Of a stretch of DNA of 64,000 nucleotides, positions 42,434 to 52,198 are shown piece by piece. Location of the stretch: positions 186,001 to 250,000 of the forward strand of contig NZ_JANKAS010000003.1 in NCBI RefSeq assembly GCF_024622505.1. Direction: 5' to 3'. The notes beneath the pieces were generated by a model. That model ran no database searches, had not been told where the DNA came from, and saw only the letters and a list, made by a program, of their open reading frames with translations. Each line of letters opens with the position of its first letter. Position 1 is the stretch's first letter. Source of the DNA: Irregularibacter muris (GTDB taxonomy: Bacteria; Bacillota; Clostridia; Eubacteriales; Garciellaceae). A program made the translations under genes and the position numbers.

Positions 42434-44266
42434 TTATGGAGATTTTTGTTTGTTATGATTGCTGATTATTTTCTTTACTGTAGAGATCAAATAATGATGG
42501 TTATCATATTTTATGACATATATATCTTTGTTCTCTTTGTCTATACTGGTCAATAAAAGGGTACTCTTTTCATTTGTTTTATAGGGATATATACAGATTG
42601 TTTCATTCAGACATACCATTTCATTTTTATTGAATTCAATCCCTTGGTTTTTCTTGAGGATATTGGGTAAATCTGTCTCCTTCTTATAGTTATAAGTATT
42701 ATTTACAACTACATCCTCAAATATTTCCTTTTGCTTATTATTTATTTTCCCAAGGGACTGATTGTCTATTAGGTGTTGAATATTTTTAATATCCGCCTCC
42801 CCTAAAAAGGCTGATACTAAAACATAGGGCTTGTCTATATTTAATTTAACTGTGGAAATAATCAGGTCGATATCATCTAAATCAACCCTATTCAATTTGC
42901 TAGATGCGATAACATCACTGATATTAAGATTGGCAAAGGATTTTCTAAGTCTTGTTGCTAGGAGCTGGGAAGTTCCATAACCACTATGGCATATGACGAT
43001 GGCTTGTTTATTTGAATTGGACTTTTCTATTTCATATTGGAAATAGGTCATAATATAGGCAACTTCATCCAAGCTGATGTTTTCTATCTCCAGCATATCG
43101 CATACAATCATGCAGGCAATCCTCGTGATGGTAAAGAATTCACTGAACTCAGTAGTTATTTCATCCAATAAAGGATTTTTGATTTTAATCCCGGCTACAA
43201 GCCTGTTTAGCATTGGTTTAATATGCAACAATAGAGATTGAAATAGTTTATTATCATAATTAAAATCTTTTTCACTCATATCGGAAATGACAGCGATAAG
43301 CTTACGGGTAAACATCTTTGATAGGGCTTCCAGTTCATCACTGGGTTTTGATATTTGATTATCCTTATTCCTTAAACCACTGGAAATCAAATATTGATAG
43401 ATATAAAACACTTCATTATCTGCAATTTTGATATCATAGTGATTTTCTATCTGATTTACTATTTTAAATACGCCTTTGTATATTTTGCTATCTATCTCTG
43501 TTAGTCTATCGTTACTGCCTCTTATCTCTTCTAGATCATTGCCCTCTCGAATTCTTTTTGTCATGATCAGTAGATGGGTCAATAAGTTTGTATAATAAGG
43601 CTCATAGATAATTCTTTTCATGTCACTTTCTAATCCATTGAGTAGATTTTCAAAGAACTTGATTTCATCCACTTCGTCCAATCCCTCAATATTATTTTCA
43701 TTATGGCGTAAAATCTGATATTCTATTAAATAATTTGAATTGTAATGAATATTTTCTTGAATAACATAGGCAAGCGCATTTCTAATATCCATTTCCTTTG
43801 CGGAAATACGGGTTCCATCCCTTGTTCGGATAATTTTAATATTAAATTCTCTAAATTGGTCCTCAATGTATTTTAAGTCATTGAGTATAGAGGTTCTGCT
43901 CACATAGTACTGGTTGGAAAGCTTTTGAATGGTGGTATATTCTTTGGAATTTAATAATAAGCTTCTGGCAATTTCAGCTCTTCTTTGCTCCACTGAAATT
44001 TGTTCATTTATATTTCCATGGCTATTGATGATCTCCACCAGTTGAAATAATTGGGCATCATCATAGTGAAGTTTTACTCCGCTCCCGGATTTTCTTTCTA
44101 AGGTAGACCCAGTTTTTTCAATAAAAGATTGAATCTCATCTAAATCCCATGAAATAGTCTTATTGGATACCCCTAAAGTGTGGGCAAAATTTTTTATGGG
44201 CTTATATGAATTATCGCTAATCAATAATCTAAGTAATTCTATTTGTCTTTGATTAAGTTGATCCAT
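42434..44266 (-). CDS. PRD-containing PTS-regulated transcription factor
   Basis: Regulator of 610 residues, first gene of the operon. Domains: helix-turn-helix (RLLISDNSYKPIKNFAHTLG, about 8-30), second DNA-binding domain (about 85-150), two PRDs (about 195-415), a galactitol-type EIIB domain with Cys in VICHSGYGTSQLLATRLR, and a C-terminal 110 residues without an EIIA active site. It shares layout and motifs with the regulator at 31416. A cre-like sequence overlaps the promoter spacer. Confidence 0.9.
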   Translation of the reverse strand: MDQLNQRQIELLRLLISDNSYKPIKNFAHTLGVSNKTISWDLDEIQSFIEKTGSTLERKSGSGVKLHYDDAQLFQLVEIINSHGNINEQISVEQRRAEIARSLLLNSKEYTTIQKLSNQYYVSRTSILNDLKYIEDQFREFNIKIIRTRDGTRISAKEMDIRNALAYVIQENIHYNSNYLIEYQILRHNENNIEGLDEVDEIKFFENLLNGLESDMKRIIYEPYYTNLLTHLLIMTKRIREGNDLEEIRGSNDRLTEIDSKIYKGVFKIVNQIENHYDIKIADNEVFYIYQYLISSGLRNKDNQISKPSDELEALSKMFTRKLIAVISDMSEKDFNYDNKLFQSLLLHIKPMLNRLVAGIKIKNPLLDEITTEFSEFFTITRIACMIVCDMLEIENISLDEVAYIMTYFQYEIEKSNSNKQAIVICHSGYGTSQLLATRLRKSFANLNISDVIASSKLNRVDLDDIDLIISTVKLNIDKPYVLVSAFLGEADIKNIQHLIDNQSLGKINNKQKEIFEDVVVNNTYNYKKETDLPNILKKNQGIEFNKNEMVCLNETICIYPYKTNEKSTLLLTSIDKENKDIYVIKYDNHHYLISTVKKIISNHNKQKSP

Positions 44267-44299
44267 ATTACCACTTCCTTTTTCTTAATTGTTATTATA

Positions 44300-44313
44300 G
44301 CAAACCGTTTACA
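44300..44313 (-). promoter_or_regulatory. cre-like site at the PRD regulator promoter
   Basis: TGTAAACGGTTTGC matches 12 of 14 positions of the CcpA site TGWAANCGNTNWCA and directly abuts a TATAAT on the minus strand, where CcpA binding would block RNA polymerase. The two mismatches are at the outer end. Confidence 0.35.
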
Positions 44314-44443
44314 TAATGAATATTACATTGTGTTCCGCAACAATGTGGAAGTAATGTACATTGTATTTGGAATATTCTTATTATGACACGGAAAAGATCT
44401 TATTATTAGGTGGATGGAATATATTGTGATTCTTATACCCTAA

Positions 44444-44479
44444 AAAAGAGAGGAAGCCCAATTGGGCCTCCTCTCTTTT
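44444..44479 (-). terminator. Terminator of the GH38 gene at 44585
   Basis: A 17-bp stem with one mismatch (AAAAGAGAGGAAGCCCA with TGGGCCTCCTCTCTTTT) lies 105 bp after the stop codon. Confidence 0.8.
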
Positions 44480-44584
44480 CCTAAATATCCTCTGTAAATT
44501 TTTCTATGCTCATCCTACTCTCCAATTTACCATTTTGAGATGATCCCATCCTATTTGGAGAAATGATGGTTAACATCTATTGTA

Positions 44585-47500
44585 TTAACTACAGTTTATT
44601 TTTAATGTAATGATTTCAAAGGGTTTAAATTCTAATTCATTATTCCCTCTACTGAATAAACTCCTATCGGTAGGTTCTTCCATTAGATTGACAAGCTGTA
44701 CATCTTTGACTCTATGATCAAAGTTTAGTTTTACTCTTTCAGTGCCTCCATTACATTCATATAGCCTTATAATGATATCGTCGCTATGTTCTGCCTTTTT
44801 TATGGTTTCAATCATTATGCTTTCATTATCCACCCTTACCAAGGCTTCTTTTTTCCTATCAAAGTAAAACTCTCCAGTAAATTCAACAACCCTTAGGGGC
44901 AAATTTAGTTCATAGGAGGCTTGAATAACTTGACCTTCTATGCAATCTCCACCATGGGGATATAGTGAGTAAATAAACTCATGGGTTCCCTTATCTGCTT
45001 CAGCCCCTGGGGTATCCGTACTTCTTAGAAGATTTAAATTTATGGTATTTCCTTTAACTCTATGCCCATATTTGCAATCATTTAATAGTGCAACCCCATA
45101 ATCTGCCTGGGATAAATCTACATATTTATGGGCACAAATTTCATATTTTGCCATATCCCAACTGGTATTATCATGGGTAGGGCGTTTGATGCTGCCGAAT
45201 TGGATATCGCAGCTTACTTCATGGGTAAAAACATTCACTGGAAAAGAGGTTCTGAGCATCCTATTGCTCTCTTTCCAATCCACCTTGGTTTTAAAATCTA
45301 TTCTTCTACTCCCCTCAGTTAGTATAATTTCCTGCTCAATAGTGGATAAATGATAGGTATAAATCTGTTTAACAATAGCCTTAGGCCCACGGACCATACT
45401 TTCAGAATACTCAAGCTTAAACTTATCCTGAGGGATATCATGGCAGGTGGGGGAAAAGTCCCAAGCGTTTCCGTAAGTTTCTTCATAGGGGGTAAGTACA
45501 TTTGCCTTGAAATTTGTATCTAAAGCTTCTCTTTGAAATTCTTTGTCAAATACCGATTTTAACGAACCATCTTCATTAAAACTTACTTTTAATAAATTGT
45601 TTTCAATACAGTGATCCTCTGCGGTAACACCAAAGGAAGTGCTTTCCAATGTACTGGATTGAATGACCCTGTGATTCATAGCTGGCACTTTCACTTTAGC
45701 CCACTCTCCATTAATCATTAGCCATTCTTCTCTATCCCATGACAGGGAATTTATTATGCCAGCAGCTTTAGTTTTTGGAGTTATTTTACTTGCTAGTAAG
45801 AAATCTGGAGTAACTTGGTTGGTACAATAGCAATCTTCCAGTAAAGCTCTGTAGGTATCCTCTATTAATTTTTCGGTATGTTTCAAGAGATATTCATACC
45901 TCTCCAACGATTCATCATATACCCTTTTTATAGATGAACCTGGCAGGATATCATGAAATTGATATAATAGTACTTCCTTCCAGATAGTCTCTATCTCTGC
46001 TTGGGGATATGATCTTAACCCTTCTATTTGGGCTAATACAGACACATATTCCAGTTCTCTAAGGGCAAATTCCATTTTTCTGTTGAAGCATTTATTTTTA
46101 GCCTGGGTAGTATAAGTTCCCTGATGTTTTTCTAAATATAATTCCCCGCTCCAGGTTTTATAGTTGGCCATGTTTTTTTCAATTCTCTTAAAAAATTCCA
46201 GTGAAGGCTCTTGCTTAACGGGTACCAAACCATTTAAGTGTTTTTCCCGTTCTAGTCTTTCGAGATGTTCTTCTCCTGGACCTCCACCTCCATCTCCTAT
46301 TCCAAAGAGCATTAAACACTCTTGGGAAACTCCCTTGTCTTTAAAATTTCTTTCTGCTTCTTTTATGGCCTTTGGGGAAGCAGAACTATTATAAGTTCCC
46401 TCGGGAGGCATATGTACCAGTACTTTACTTCCATCTATTCCTTCCCACATAAAAGTATGGTGAGGAAATTGATTATATTCATTCCAAGACAATTTTATTG
46501 TCATAAAATAATCTAAGCCCGACTTCTTTAGAATCTGTGGAAGGGAAGCGGTATATCCAAAGACATCTGGCAGCCATAAAGTCTTCATCTCTTTATCAAA
46601 TTCTTTTTTAAAAAACATCTTTCCATAAAGGACTTGTCGAATTAAAGCCTCTCCCCCTGAAATATTGGTATCTGGCTCAACCCACATTCCTCCTTGGGCT
46701 TCCCATCGTCCTTCTGCTATACGCACTTTTATTTTACGATATAGCTTAGGATATCGCTCTTTTATCCATGCATAAAGTTGGGGCTGACTTGCTCCAAATA
46801 TATATTCAGGATATCTGTCCATATTTGATAAGACAGTTGAAAATGTACGAGCACCCTTTCTTATGGTTTCTCTTATAGGCCAAAGCCATGCTAAATCAAT
46901 GTGAGCATGACCTATTGCGCTTATACTTAAAGATTCATCCCCACAGTTTTTATTAAGCTCTGCCGAAAGAATCTCTCTTGCTTTTTTAGCCTCTTCTTTA
47001 TCATAGTTTTTCATAACCTTAAAAGCATGAAAAAGCGTAAATAAAATACTTTGATGCCTTGAAGAGTCTTCGGGAAGTTGCTCCATTAGCTCTTGAAGCA
47101 CCTCTATATCATAATATAATTTACGCATTTCATCCTTTAAAAGGGCAATATGTGCTTCTTTGATTTTTCCACTATCTTTGTAATTTCCAAAAAGATCGTT
47201 ACAGCCCCCATCTGCCCATAGATCAATGTTTTCTCCACCACAAGCTTTCTCTAGAAAATTCACTACCCTCTTCCCAGGCTTGCCAAGGGTTAAATCAAAT
47301 TCAGAGCTAACATTTGTTAACCCCTGGTTAGGGCAACCATCCTCATCAAATATGCAGATCTCCCCGCTAATATCTATTAATAATACCACTTTTTTATGGG
47401 CAGCCGCTTTAGGTACAGTTCCGGTAAAATTAAACCATGCACAATCCCAAAGTTTGCCCCAACTCTCTCCTACATTTAGAGAAATATATTTACCCATAGT

Positions 47501-47638
47501 CTTTTCTTTAAAATCAACTGGCTCTTCTGTGACCCATGCATGGATATTTAGTGGTGCAATCTTATGATAAATACTTTCTTCTACCTTTGCTTTAAATACA
47601 TCAATGCTTTTCTTATATGAACTAATAAAATATGGCAT
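44585..47638 (-). CDS. GH38 alpha-mannosidase (1017 residues)
   Basis: Cytoplasmic retaining alpha-mannosidase of the long bacterial/MAN2C1-like type. Residues about 1-220 form the N-terminal beta and helical domain; SAIGHAHIDLAWLWPI (about 240) carries zinc ligands; GRWEAQGGMWVEPDTNISGG and TLWLPDVFGYTASLPQIL contain the catalytic Asp; LYQFHDILPGSSIKRVYDES another zinc His; the C-terminal half is beta-sandwich. No signal peptide, so it acts on imported oligosaccharides. Transcribed alone. It shares the same layout as the enzyme at 55022 and is distinct from the MngB-like one at 16654. Confidence 0.95.
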   Translation of the reverse strand: MPYFISSYKKSIDVFKAKVEESIYHKIAPLNIHAWVTEEPVDFKEKTMGKYISLNVGESWGKLWDCAWFNFTGTVPKAAAHKKVVLLIDISGEICIFDEDGCPNQGLTNVSSEFDLTLGKPGKRVVNFLEKACGGENIDLWADGGCNDLFGNYKDSGKIKEAHIALLKDEMRKLYYDIEVLQELMEQLPEDSSRHQSILFTLFHAFKVMKNYDKEEAKKAREILSAELNKNCGDESLSISAIGHAHIDLAWLWPIRETIRKGARTFSTVLSNMDRYPEYIFGASQPQLYAWIKERYPKLYRKIKVRIAEGRWEAQGGMWVEPDTNISGGEALIRQVLYGKMFFKKEFDKEMKTLWLPDVFGYTASLPQILKKSGLDYFMTIKLSWNEYNQFPHHTFMWEGIDGSKVLVHMPPEGTYNSSASPKAIKEAERNFKDKGVSQECLMLFGIGDGGGGPGEEHLERLEREKHLNGLVPVKQEPSLEFFKRIEKNMANYKTWSGELYLEKHQGTYTTQAKNKCFNRKMEFALRELEYVSVLAQIEGLRSYPQAEIETIWKEVLLYQFHDILPGSSIKRVYDESLERYEYLLKHTEKLIEDTYRALLEDCYCTNQVTPDFLLASKITPKTKAAGIINSLSWDREEWLMINGEWAKVKVPAMNHRVIQSSTLESTSFGVTAEDHCIENNLLKVSFNEDGSLKSVFDKEFQREALDTNFKANVLTPYEETYGNAWDFSPTCHDIPQDKFKLEYSESMVRGPKAIVKQIYTYHLSTIEQEIILTEGSRRIDFKTKVDWKESNRMLRTSFPVNVFTHEVSCDIQFGSIKRPTHDNTSWDMAKYEICAHKYVDLSQADYGVALLNDCKYGHRVKGNTINLNLLRSTDTPGAEADKGTHEFIYSLYPHGGDCIEGQVIQASYELNLPLRVVEFTGEFYFDRKKEALVRVDNESIMIETIKKAEHSDDIIIRLYECNGGTERVKLNFDHRVKDVQLVNLMEEPTDRSLFSRGNNELEFKPFEIITLKINCS

Positions 47639-47738
47639 TTTTCTCTCCTTTTTTTATTTCTTAGAATTTACACTAGCTATTTCAAAACCAAAAACTTTAT
47701 CCTATAATAGACTATGTACACTTTAGCAAAAGGGGGAT

Positions 47739-48086
47739 TTGATCATGACATTTAAAATACTAAAGGATATTTTCAAGTGTGCTAAGCTTGCTCTTTTTAT
47801 TTCCTCAGGTATAGCTGTATTTTTTACACTCATTTATTTTATTTTTTATCAAGGCAAGGACATATCCTTATTTGGTTTTATTAAAAATGCTCTATATTAC
47901 ATAGGTTGCTTTGGCTTTTTGATCAGTGCAGGGTTTTTTATACAAAAAAATGCCACAAGACCTCTTACCTATCAGGATGCGTGGAACAAAATGTTTTCGG
48001 TTTTAAATCTTGGACTTGTCATCATGTTTGTCTCTTTATTTATCTGCTTCTATGGAATGATTGTCCAGATTTGTATTGGCTATTAG
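47739..48086 (+). CDS. DUF3899-like small membrane protein
   Basis: A 115-residue protein with three hydrophobic segments (about residues 13-33, 45-65 and 88-112). The arrangement, with a polar PLTYQDAWNKMFSVLNLGLV stretch before the last helix, resembles the DUF3899 family of Firmicutes, whose function is unknown. A GGGGG ribosome binding site precedes the ATG. A TATAAT at 47703-47708 could be its -10 element. Monocistronic, ended by the hairpin at 48100. Confidence 0.65.
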   Translation: MIMTFKILKDIFKCAKLALFISSGIAVFFTLIYFIFYQGKDISLFGFIKNALYYIGCFGFLISAGFFIQKNATRPLTYQDAWNKMFSVLNLGLVIMFVSLFICFYGMIVQICIGY

Positions 48087-48099
48087 GACAGCTTAAAAA

Positions 48100-48146
48100 C
48101 AGCTTAAGGAGTGATGCCCATACTCTCTAAGCTGCTAGATGATATT
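48100..48146. terminator. Bidirectional terminator, related to the one at 4549
   Basis: CAGCTTAAGGAGT pairs with ACTCTCTAAGCTG. On the minus strand it is followed by TTTTTAAGC and ends the opp operon; on the plus strand by GATGATATTTTAC after the DUF3899-like gene. The outer stem and the TAAGCTGCTAGATGAT flank are the same as at 4549-4600. Confidence 0.65.
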
Positions 48147-48222
48147 TTACTGATACTAAGTTGTATTTACTATAAAGAACCCTATTTCATGATGGGATTC
48201 GTCGGTTTTGTTTACTCTTTTC

Positions 48223-49179
48223 CTAATATAAATGACAGGCTACATAGTGACCCTCATTCATCTCTTTAAGTAATGGGGTTTTTTCACTACATATGGGTTT
48301 TCTATATTTACATCTTGACCTAAATCTACAGCCTGGCTTAGGATTTATAGGACTTGGCACTTCCCCTTCTAAATTAATTCTCTTTTTAGATCTTTCATAA
48401 CTTGGATTAGGTATAGGAATAGCCGAAAGAAGGGCTTGGGTATAGGGATGTTGTGGATTTTTATAAAGTTCATCACTCTTTGCAAGTTCTACCATACAAC
48501 CTAAATACATTACCCCAACTCGATCAGAGATATGTTTGACCATAGACAAATCATGGGCAATGAATAAATAAGTTAATCCGAATTCATCTTGCAATTCCAG
48601 CAGTAAATTTATAATTTGTGCTTGGATGGACACATCTAAAGCAGATATGGGCTCATCACAAACGATAAATTTTGGATCAATCGCTAAGGATCTTGCGATT
48701 CCTATCCTTTGTCTTTGTCCACCAGAAAATTCATGGGGAAATCTACTGGCATGTTCTTCATTGAGCCCCACTAGCCTCAATAACTCATATATCCTATTTT
48801 GTTTATCCCTTTCATTATACATTTTAAAATTGTCTATTCCTTCAGAGATAATATCCCCTACAGTCATTCGTGGATTCAAGGATGCATATGGATCTTGAAA
48901 GATTATCTGTGCATTTTTTTTGAACTCTTTCTTCTCTATCTTATTCATTTTATAAATATTTTCACCGGAAAAGAGCACTTCACCCCCCGTGGCTTGATAC
49001 ATGCCCAATATGGTTCTTCCACAGGTAGTTTTCCCACATCCTGACTCCCCAACTAGCCCTAAGGTTTCCCCCTTTTGAATGCTAAAGGATACATCATCAA
49101 CAGCTTTAAGTATTTTATCCTTATCCATATGAAAGTACTTTTTCAAGTTTTTCACTTCAACTAAAGTTTCAGCTTCCAT
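48223..49179 (-). CDS. oppF: Oligopeptide-type ABC importer ATPase (OppF)
   Basis: Second ATPase of the importer. The 318 residues have Walker A GESGCGKTTCGRT, signature FSGGQRQRIGIARSLA, Walker B FIVCDEPISALDVS and the switch His in YLFIAHDLSMVKH. The C-terminal oligopeptide-transporter tail with Cys residues (PGCRFRSRCKYRKPICSEK) is present; in related DppD/OppD/F proteins such cysteines can hold an iron-sulfur cluster. It overlaps oppD by one base. Last gene of the operon. Confidence 0.94.
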   Translation of the reverse strand: MEAETLVEVKNLKKYFHMDKDKILKAVDDVSFSIQKGETLGLVGESGCGKTTCGRTILGMYQATGGEVLFSGENIYKMNKIEKKEFKKNAQIIFQDPYASLNPRMTVGDIISEGIDNFKMYNERDKQNRIYELLRLVGLNEEHASRFPHEFSGGQRQRIGIARSLAIDPKFIVCDEPISALDVSIQAQIINLLLELQDEFGLTYLFIAHDLSMVKHISDRVGVMYLGCMVELAKSDELYKNPQHPYTQALLSAIPIPNPSYERSKKRINLEGEVPSPINPKPGCRFRSRCKYRKPICSEKTPLLKEMNEGHYVACHLY

Positions 49180-50198
49180 TATAAATCCCTCCTTATATCT
49201 TCAGCTAAGTTTATTTTAGGAGATGAAGGATGCTGAAGCCAGCAAGTGACCTCATGGGTATCACTTATCCAACTAGCCTCGGGATACTTAATCTTACATA
49301 TCTTCATACAATACTTGCATCTACTGGCAAAACTACATCCCTTGGGTGGAGCAAGTAAATCTGGTGGTGTCCCTTGAATTGAAACTAGCTTTTCCTTGTT
49401 CTTTAGCTCTAATTTAGGAACTGCATTGAGTAAAGACACTGTATAAGGATGTTTGGGATCTTCGAATAATTCATCCACAAGTCCGGTCTCAATAATTTTC
49501 CCTGCATACATTACAGCAATTCTTTTGGCCATTCCTGCCACTACCCCAAGATCATGGGTAATCATAATGATTGCTGTTCCCAATTTGCTTTGCAATTCTT
49601 TTAATAAATCCATAATCTGTGCTTGTATGGTTACGTCTAATGCCGTTGTTGGCTCATCTGCAATAAGCAATTGTGGATTACATGCAAGGGATATGGCGAT
49701 CATAACTCTTTGGCGCATTCCTCCTGAGAACTGATGAGGGTATTGTCTGATCCTTTCTGTAGCATTGGGTATATTAACGACTTCAAGCATTTTTATTGCT
49801 TCCTGTAGTGCTTCAGCTTTAGCCATGCCTCTATGAATCATTAGGCTTTCAGCAATTTGATTGCCAATCTTCATCGTCGGATTTAATGAAGTCATTGGAT
49901 CTTGAAAGATCATGCTTACATCTCTTCCTCTATAATGTTGCCATTCTTTTTGGCTAAACTTTAATACATCCTCGCCATTAAATAGTATTTCACTATCCTC
50001 TTTTATCTCTCCTGGCGGGGTATCTATAAGTCCAATTATGGTTTTTGAAGTTACCGTCTTTCCGCACCCTGATTCACCAACAATAGCAAGTGAATCCCCT
50101 TTATTTAAATAAAAGGAAACTCCTCTTACGGCTTGAACTTCACCGGCATAAGTATTAAATGAGACTTTTAAGTTTTTTACTTCAAGTAGTTTTATCAT
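49179..50198 (-). CDS. oppD: Oligopeptide-type ABC importer ATPase (OppD)
   Basis: First ATPase, 339 residues. Walker A GESGCGKTVTSKT, Q-loop MIFQDPMTSLNP, signature FSGGMRQRVMIAISLA, Walker B LLIADEPTTALDVT, switch His in IMITHDLGVVAGM. The C-terminal Cys-containing tail (PPKGCSFASRCKYCMKICK) is of Opp/Dpp type. Eighteen base pairs after oppC. Confidence 0.94.
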   Translation of the reverse strand: MIKLLEVKNLKVSFNTYAGEVQAVRGVSFYLNKGDSLAIVGESGCGKTVTSKTIIGLIDTPPGEIKEDSEILFNGEDVLKFSQKEWQHYRGRDVSMIFQDPMTSLNPTMKIGNQIAESLMIHRGMAKAEALQEAIKMLEVVNIPNATERIRQYPHQFSGGMRQRVMIAISLACNPQLLIADEPTTALDVTIQAQIMDLLKELQSKLGTAIIMITHDLGVVAGMAKRIAVMYAGKIIETGLVDELFEDPKHPYTVSLLNAVPKLELKNKEKLVSIQGTPPDLLAPPKGCSFASRCKYCMKICKIKYPEASWISDTHEVTCWLQHPSSPKINLAEDIRRDL

Positions 50199-50216
50199 GC
50201 TGTACCCCTCCTTTTC

Positions 50217-51161
50217 TTATTGGCGAAGTTTAGGATCTAAAGCATCGCGAAGACCATCCCCAAGAAGGTTAAATGCCAACATCGTCACACTTATGGCCAC
50301 CGCTGGGAAAAATAGCTCATGGGGATAATAAGTCATCTGCTGTTGACCTAAGGAAGCCATGGCCCCCCAACTTGTATAGGGTGGCTGAACTCCTAATCCT
50401 ATGAAGCTCAAGAATGCTTCTGAGAATATAAATCCTGGTACCTGAAAGGTTAAATTAACAATAATTACACTTAATGTATTGGGTAGGAGATGCTTAAATA
50501 CAATCTTTATTGGTGTAGACCCTAGCATCTGTGCTGCAAGTACATATTCACTTTCCTTTAGCTGAAGCACCTGACCTCTCACCAATCTAGCTAGACCTGT
50601 CCAGCTTGTTATGCATAATGCAATAATCAAAGAAGTAAGACCTTTGCCCAAGGATATAGACACCAGGATTACAATGATCATATAGGGTATGCCAACAATC
50701 ACTTCCACAATACGCATCATGATGTCATCAACGATTCCACCAAAGTATCCACTTATGCCACCATAGGTAGCCCCAACAATTAAGGATACGAAGGCCCCGA
50801 TAAGGCCGATCAACATGGAAACTCTTCCACCAACCCATATTCTCACAAAAATATCTCTTCCAAGCTCATCCATTCCGAACCAATGGGCCATACTTGGTCC
50901 CTGATTCGCAAGCTCAATGGCTTGTTCTTTGAAGTTCATTTTTGAAAATACAGGGATGAAAGCACATGCCAGTCCTATAAGGATTAATAGGAGCATGGAC
51001 AGCATTGCCACTTTATTTTTTTTCAGTCTCCGCCATGCATCTTGCCAGTATGTAATACTGGGTCTAGCAATGGCATCAGAAACTTCCTTATCATAACCAA
51101 TTACCTCAAACAATTCTTCTTGAATTTCTTCTTGAATTTCTTTTTCAAATTCTGCTTCCAT
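50217..51161 (-). CDS. oppC: Oligopeptide-type ABC importer permease (OppC)
   Basis: Inner-membrane permease, 314 residues with about six membrane helices. The N-terminal 45 residues are an acidic repeat-like extension (EIQEEIQEELFEVIG) before the usual SITYWQDAWRRLKKNKVAM. The EAA loop for ATPase contact is VLAAQMLGSTPIKIVFKHLL, and GMDELGRDIFVRIWVGGRVS is the OppC/DppC signature. Fifteen base pairs after oppB. Confidence 0.94.
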   Translation of the reverse strand: MEAEFEKEIQEEIQEELFEVIGYDKEVSDAIARPSITYWQDAWRRLKKNKVAMLSMLLLILIGLACAFIPVFSKMNFKEQAIELANQGPSMAHWFGMDELGRDIFVRIWVGGRVSMLIGLIGAFVSLIVGATYGGISGYFGGIVDDIMMRIVEVIVGIPYMIIVILVSISLGKGLTSLIIALCITSWTGLARLVRGQVLQLKESEYVLAAQMLGSTPIKIVFKHLLPNTLSVIIVNLTFQVPGFIFSEAFLSFIGLGVQPPYTSWGAMASLGQQQMTYYPHELFFPAVAISVTMLAFNLLGDGLRDALDPKLRQ

Positions 51162-51175
51162 TGTATTCCCACCTC

Positions 51176-52123
51176 CTATCTTTTTTCTCCAGTTATTCTA
51201 ACCCTTGGATCCACAACCCCATAAAGGATATCCATAAATACGATTGAAATTACAAAGAAGAATGAGAAAAAAATTGTGGTTGCCATAATCATCGTGAAAT
51301 CTCTTCCATTTATACTCTCTACATAATACATCCCTAGTCCTGGAATCCCAAAGATTCTTTCAATAACAAAAGAGCCGGTAACAATGCCTGCTATTTGAGG
51401 AGCAATCATTGTAATGATCGGTGTTATACTATTTCTCAATATATGTTTTTTTATAATTGCCCATTTGGATAGACCTTTGGCTTTTGCAGTTTGGATATAA
51501 TCATTGTTTAGTACATCTAAAACAGAGGTTCTCATAAATCTGGAATAGGTTGCAACACTTCCAAAGGAAGCTGCCAAAGTAGGTAGGATGGTATATTTAA
51601 ACCCTGATGTCCATACATTTACAGAGGGCCATCCTATTATAGGAAAAAACTTTCCCCCTAAGGATTTTTGAAGTAGAGCAGCTAAAACAAAGCTTGGGAC
51701 AGATACCCCCACCAGGGCAATAAATATAACGGAATAATCTATCCATGTATTTCTTCGAAAGGCAGCTATCGTTCCAAAGATCAACCCAACGATAACACCA
51801 AAGCCTATGGCCTGCAATCCTAATCTAGCTGATGCAGGAAATTTTTCTTTGATAATCTGATTGGCCGTAAGGCCTGGGCTCTTCATGGATTCTCCAAGAT
51901 TCCCTTGGGCTACGTTTTTTAAGTAAATAAAATATCTTTCTACTACTGGCTTATTTAAGCCCCATTTTTCTTTTAAATTTTCCTCTACCGCCGGTGGTAG
52001 TAGCTTTGTACCAGTCTGTATTGGATCCCCAGGTAAGGTATTCATAAGAAAAAAAGTTGCTGTGACAATTACCCACATCGTAAGAATTAAATATCCTATT
52101 CTTTTTAAAATATACTGGGTCAT
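51176..52123 (-). CDS. oppB: Oligopeptide-type ABC importer permease (OppB)
   Basis: Inner-membrane permease, 315 residues with about six membrane helices. The family start MTQYILKRIGYLILTMWVIV and PGDPIQTG are present; the EAA loop is YIQTAKAKGLSKWAIIKKHI and the end GVVDPRVR is typical. It follows oppA after 75 bp containing a hairpin. Confidence 0.94.
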   Translation of the reverse strand: MTQYILKRIGYLILTMWVIVTATFFLMNTLPGDPIQTGTKLLPPAVEENLKEKWGLNKPVVERYFIYLKNVAQGNLGESMKSPGLTANQIIKEKFPASARLGLQAIGFGVIVGLIFGTIAAFRRNTWIDYSVIFIALVGVSVPSFVLAALLQKSLGGKFFPIIGWPSVNVWTSGFKYTILPTLAASFGSVATYSRFMRTSVLDVLNNDYIQTAKAKGLSKWAIIKKHILRNSITPIITMIAPQIAGIVTGSFVIERIFGIPGLGMYYVESINGRDFTMIMATTIFFSFFFVISIVFMDILYGVVDPRVRITGEKR

Positions 52124-52148
52124 ACCAAAACCTCCTTTTTATGAAAGT

Positions 52149-52182
52149 AATACTGCAGCGGGTATGCCCCAGCCGCAGTATT
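52149..52182 (-). other. Hairpin between oppA and oppB
   Basis: AATACTGCGGC pairs with GCTGCAGTATT (one mismatch) on the minus strand, with no T-run. Such a structure after a binding-protein gene often protects its mRNA so that it is made in excess over the permeases. Confidence 0.6.
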
Positions 52183-52198
52183 CCTTACAAATGAATGA

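Larger units (their letters stand above)
44267..44584. other. Intergenic region: regulator promoter and mannosidase terminator
   Basis: Contains -10 TATAAT (44294-44299, minus), a cre-like box next to it, an imperfect inverted repeat CATTGTGTTCC/GCAACAATG (44325-44344), and the terminator at 44444-44479. No gene recognised. Confidence 0.5.
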
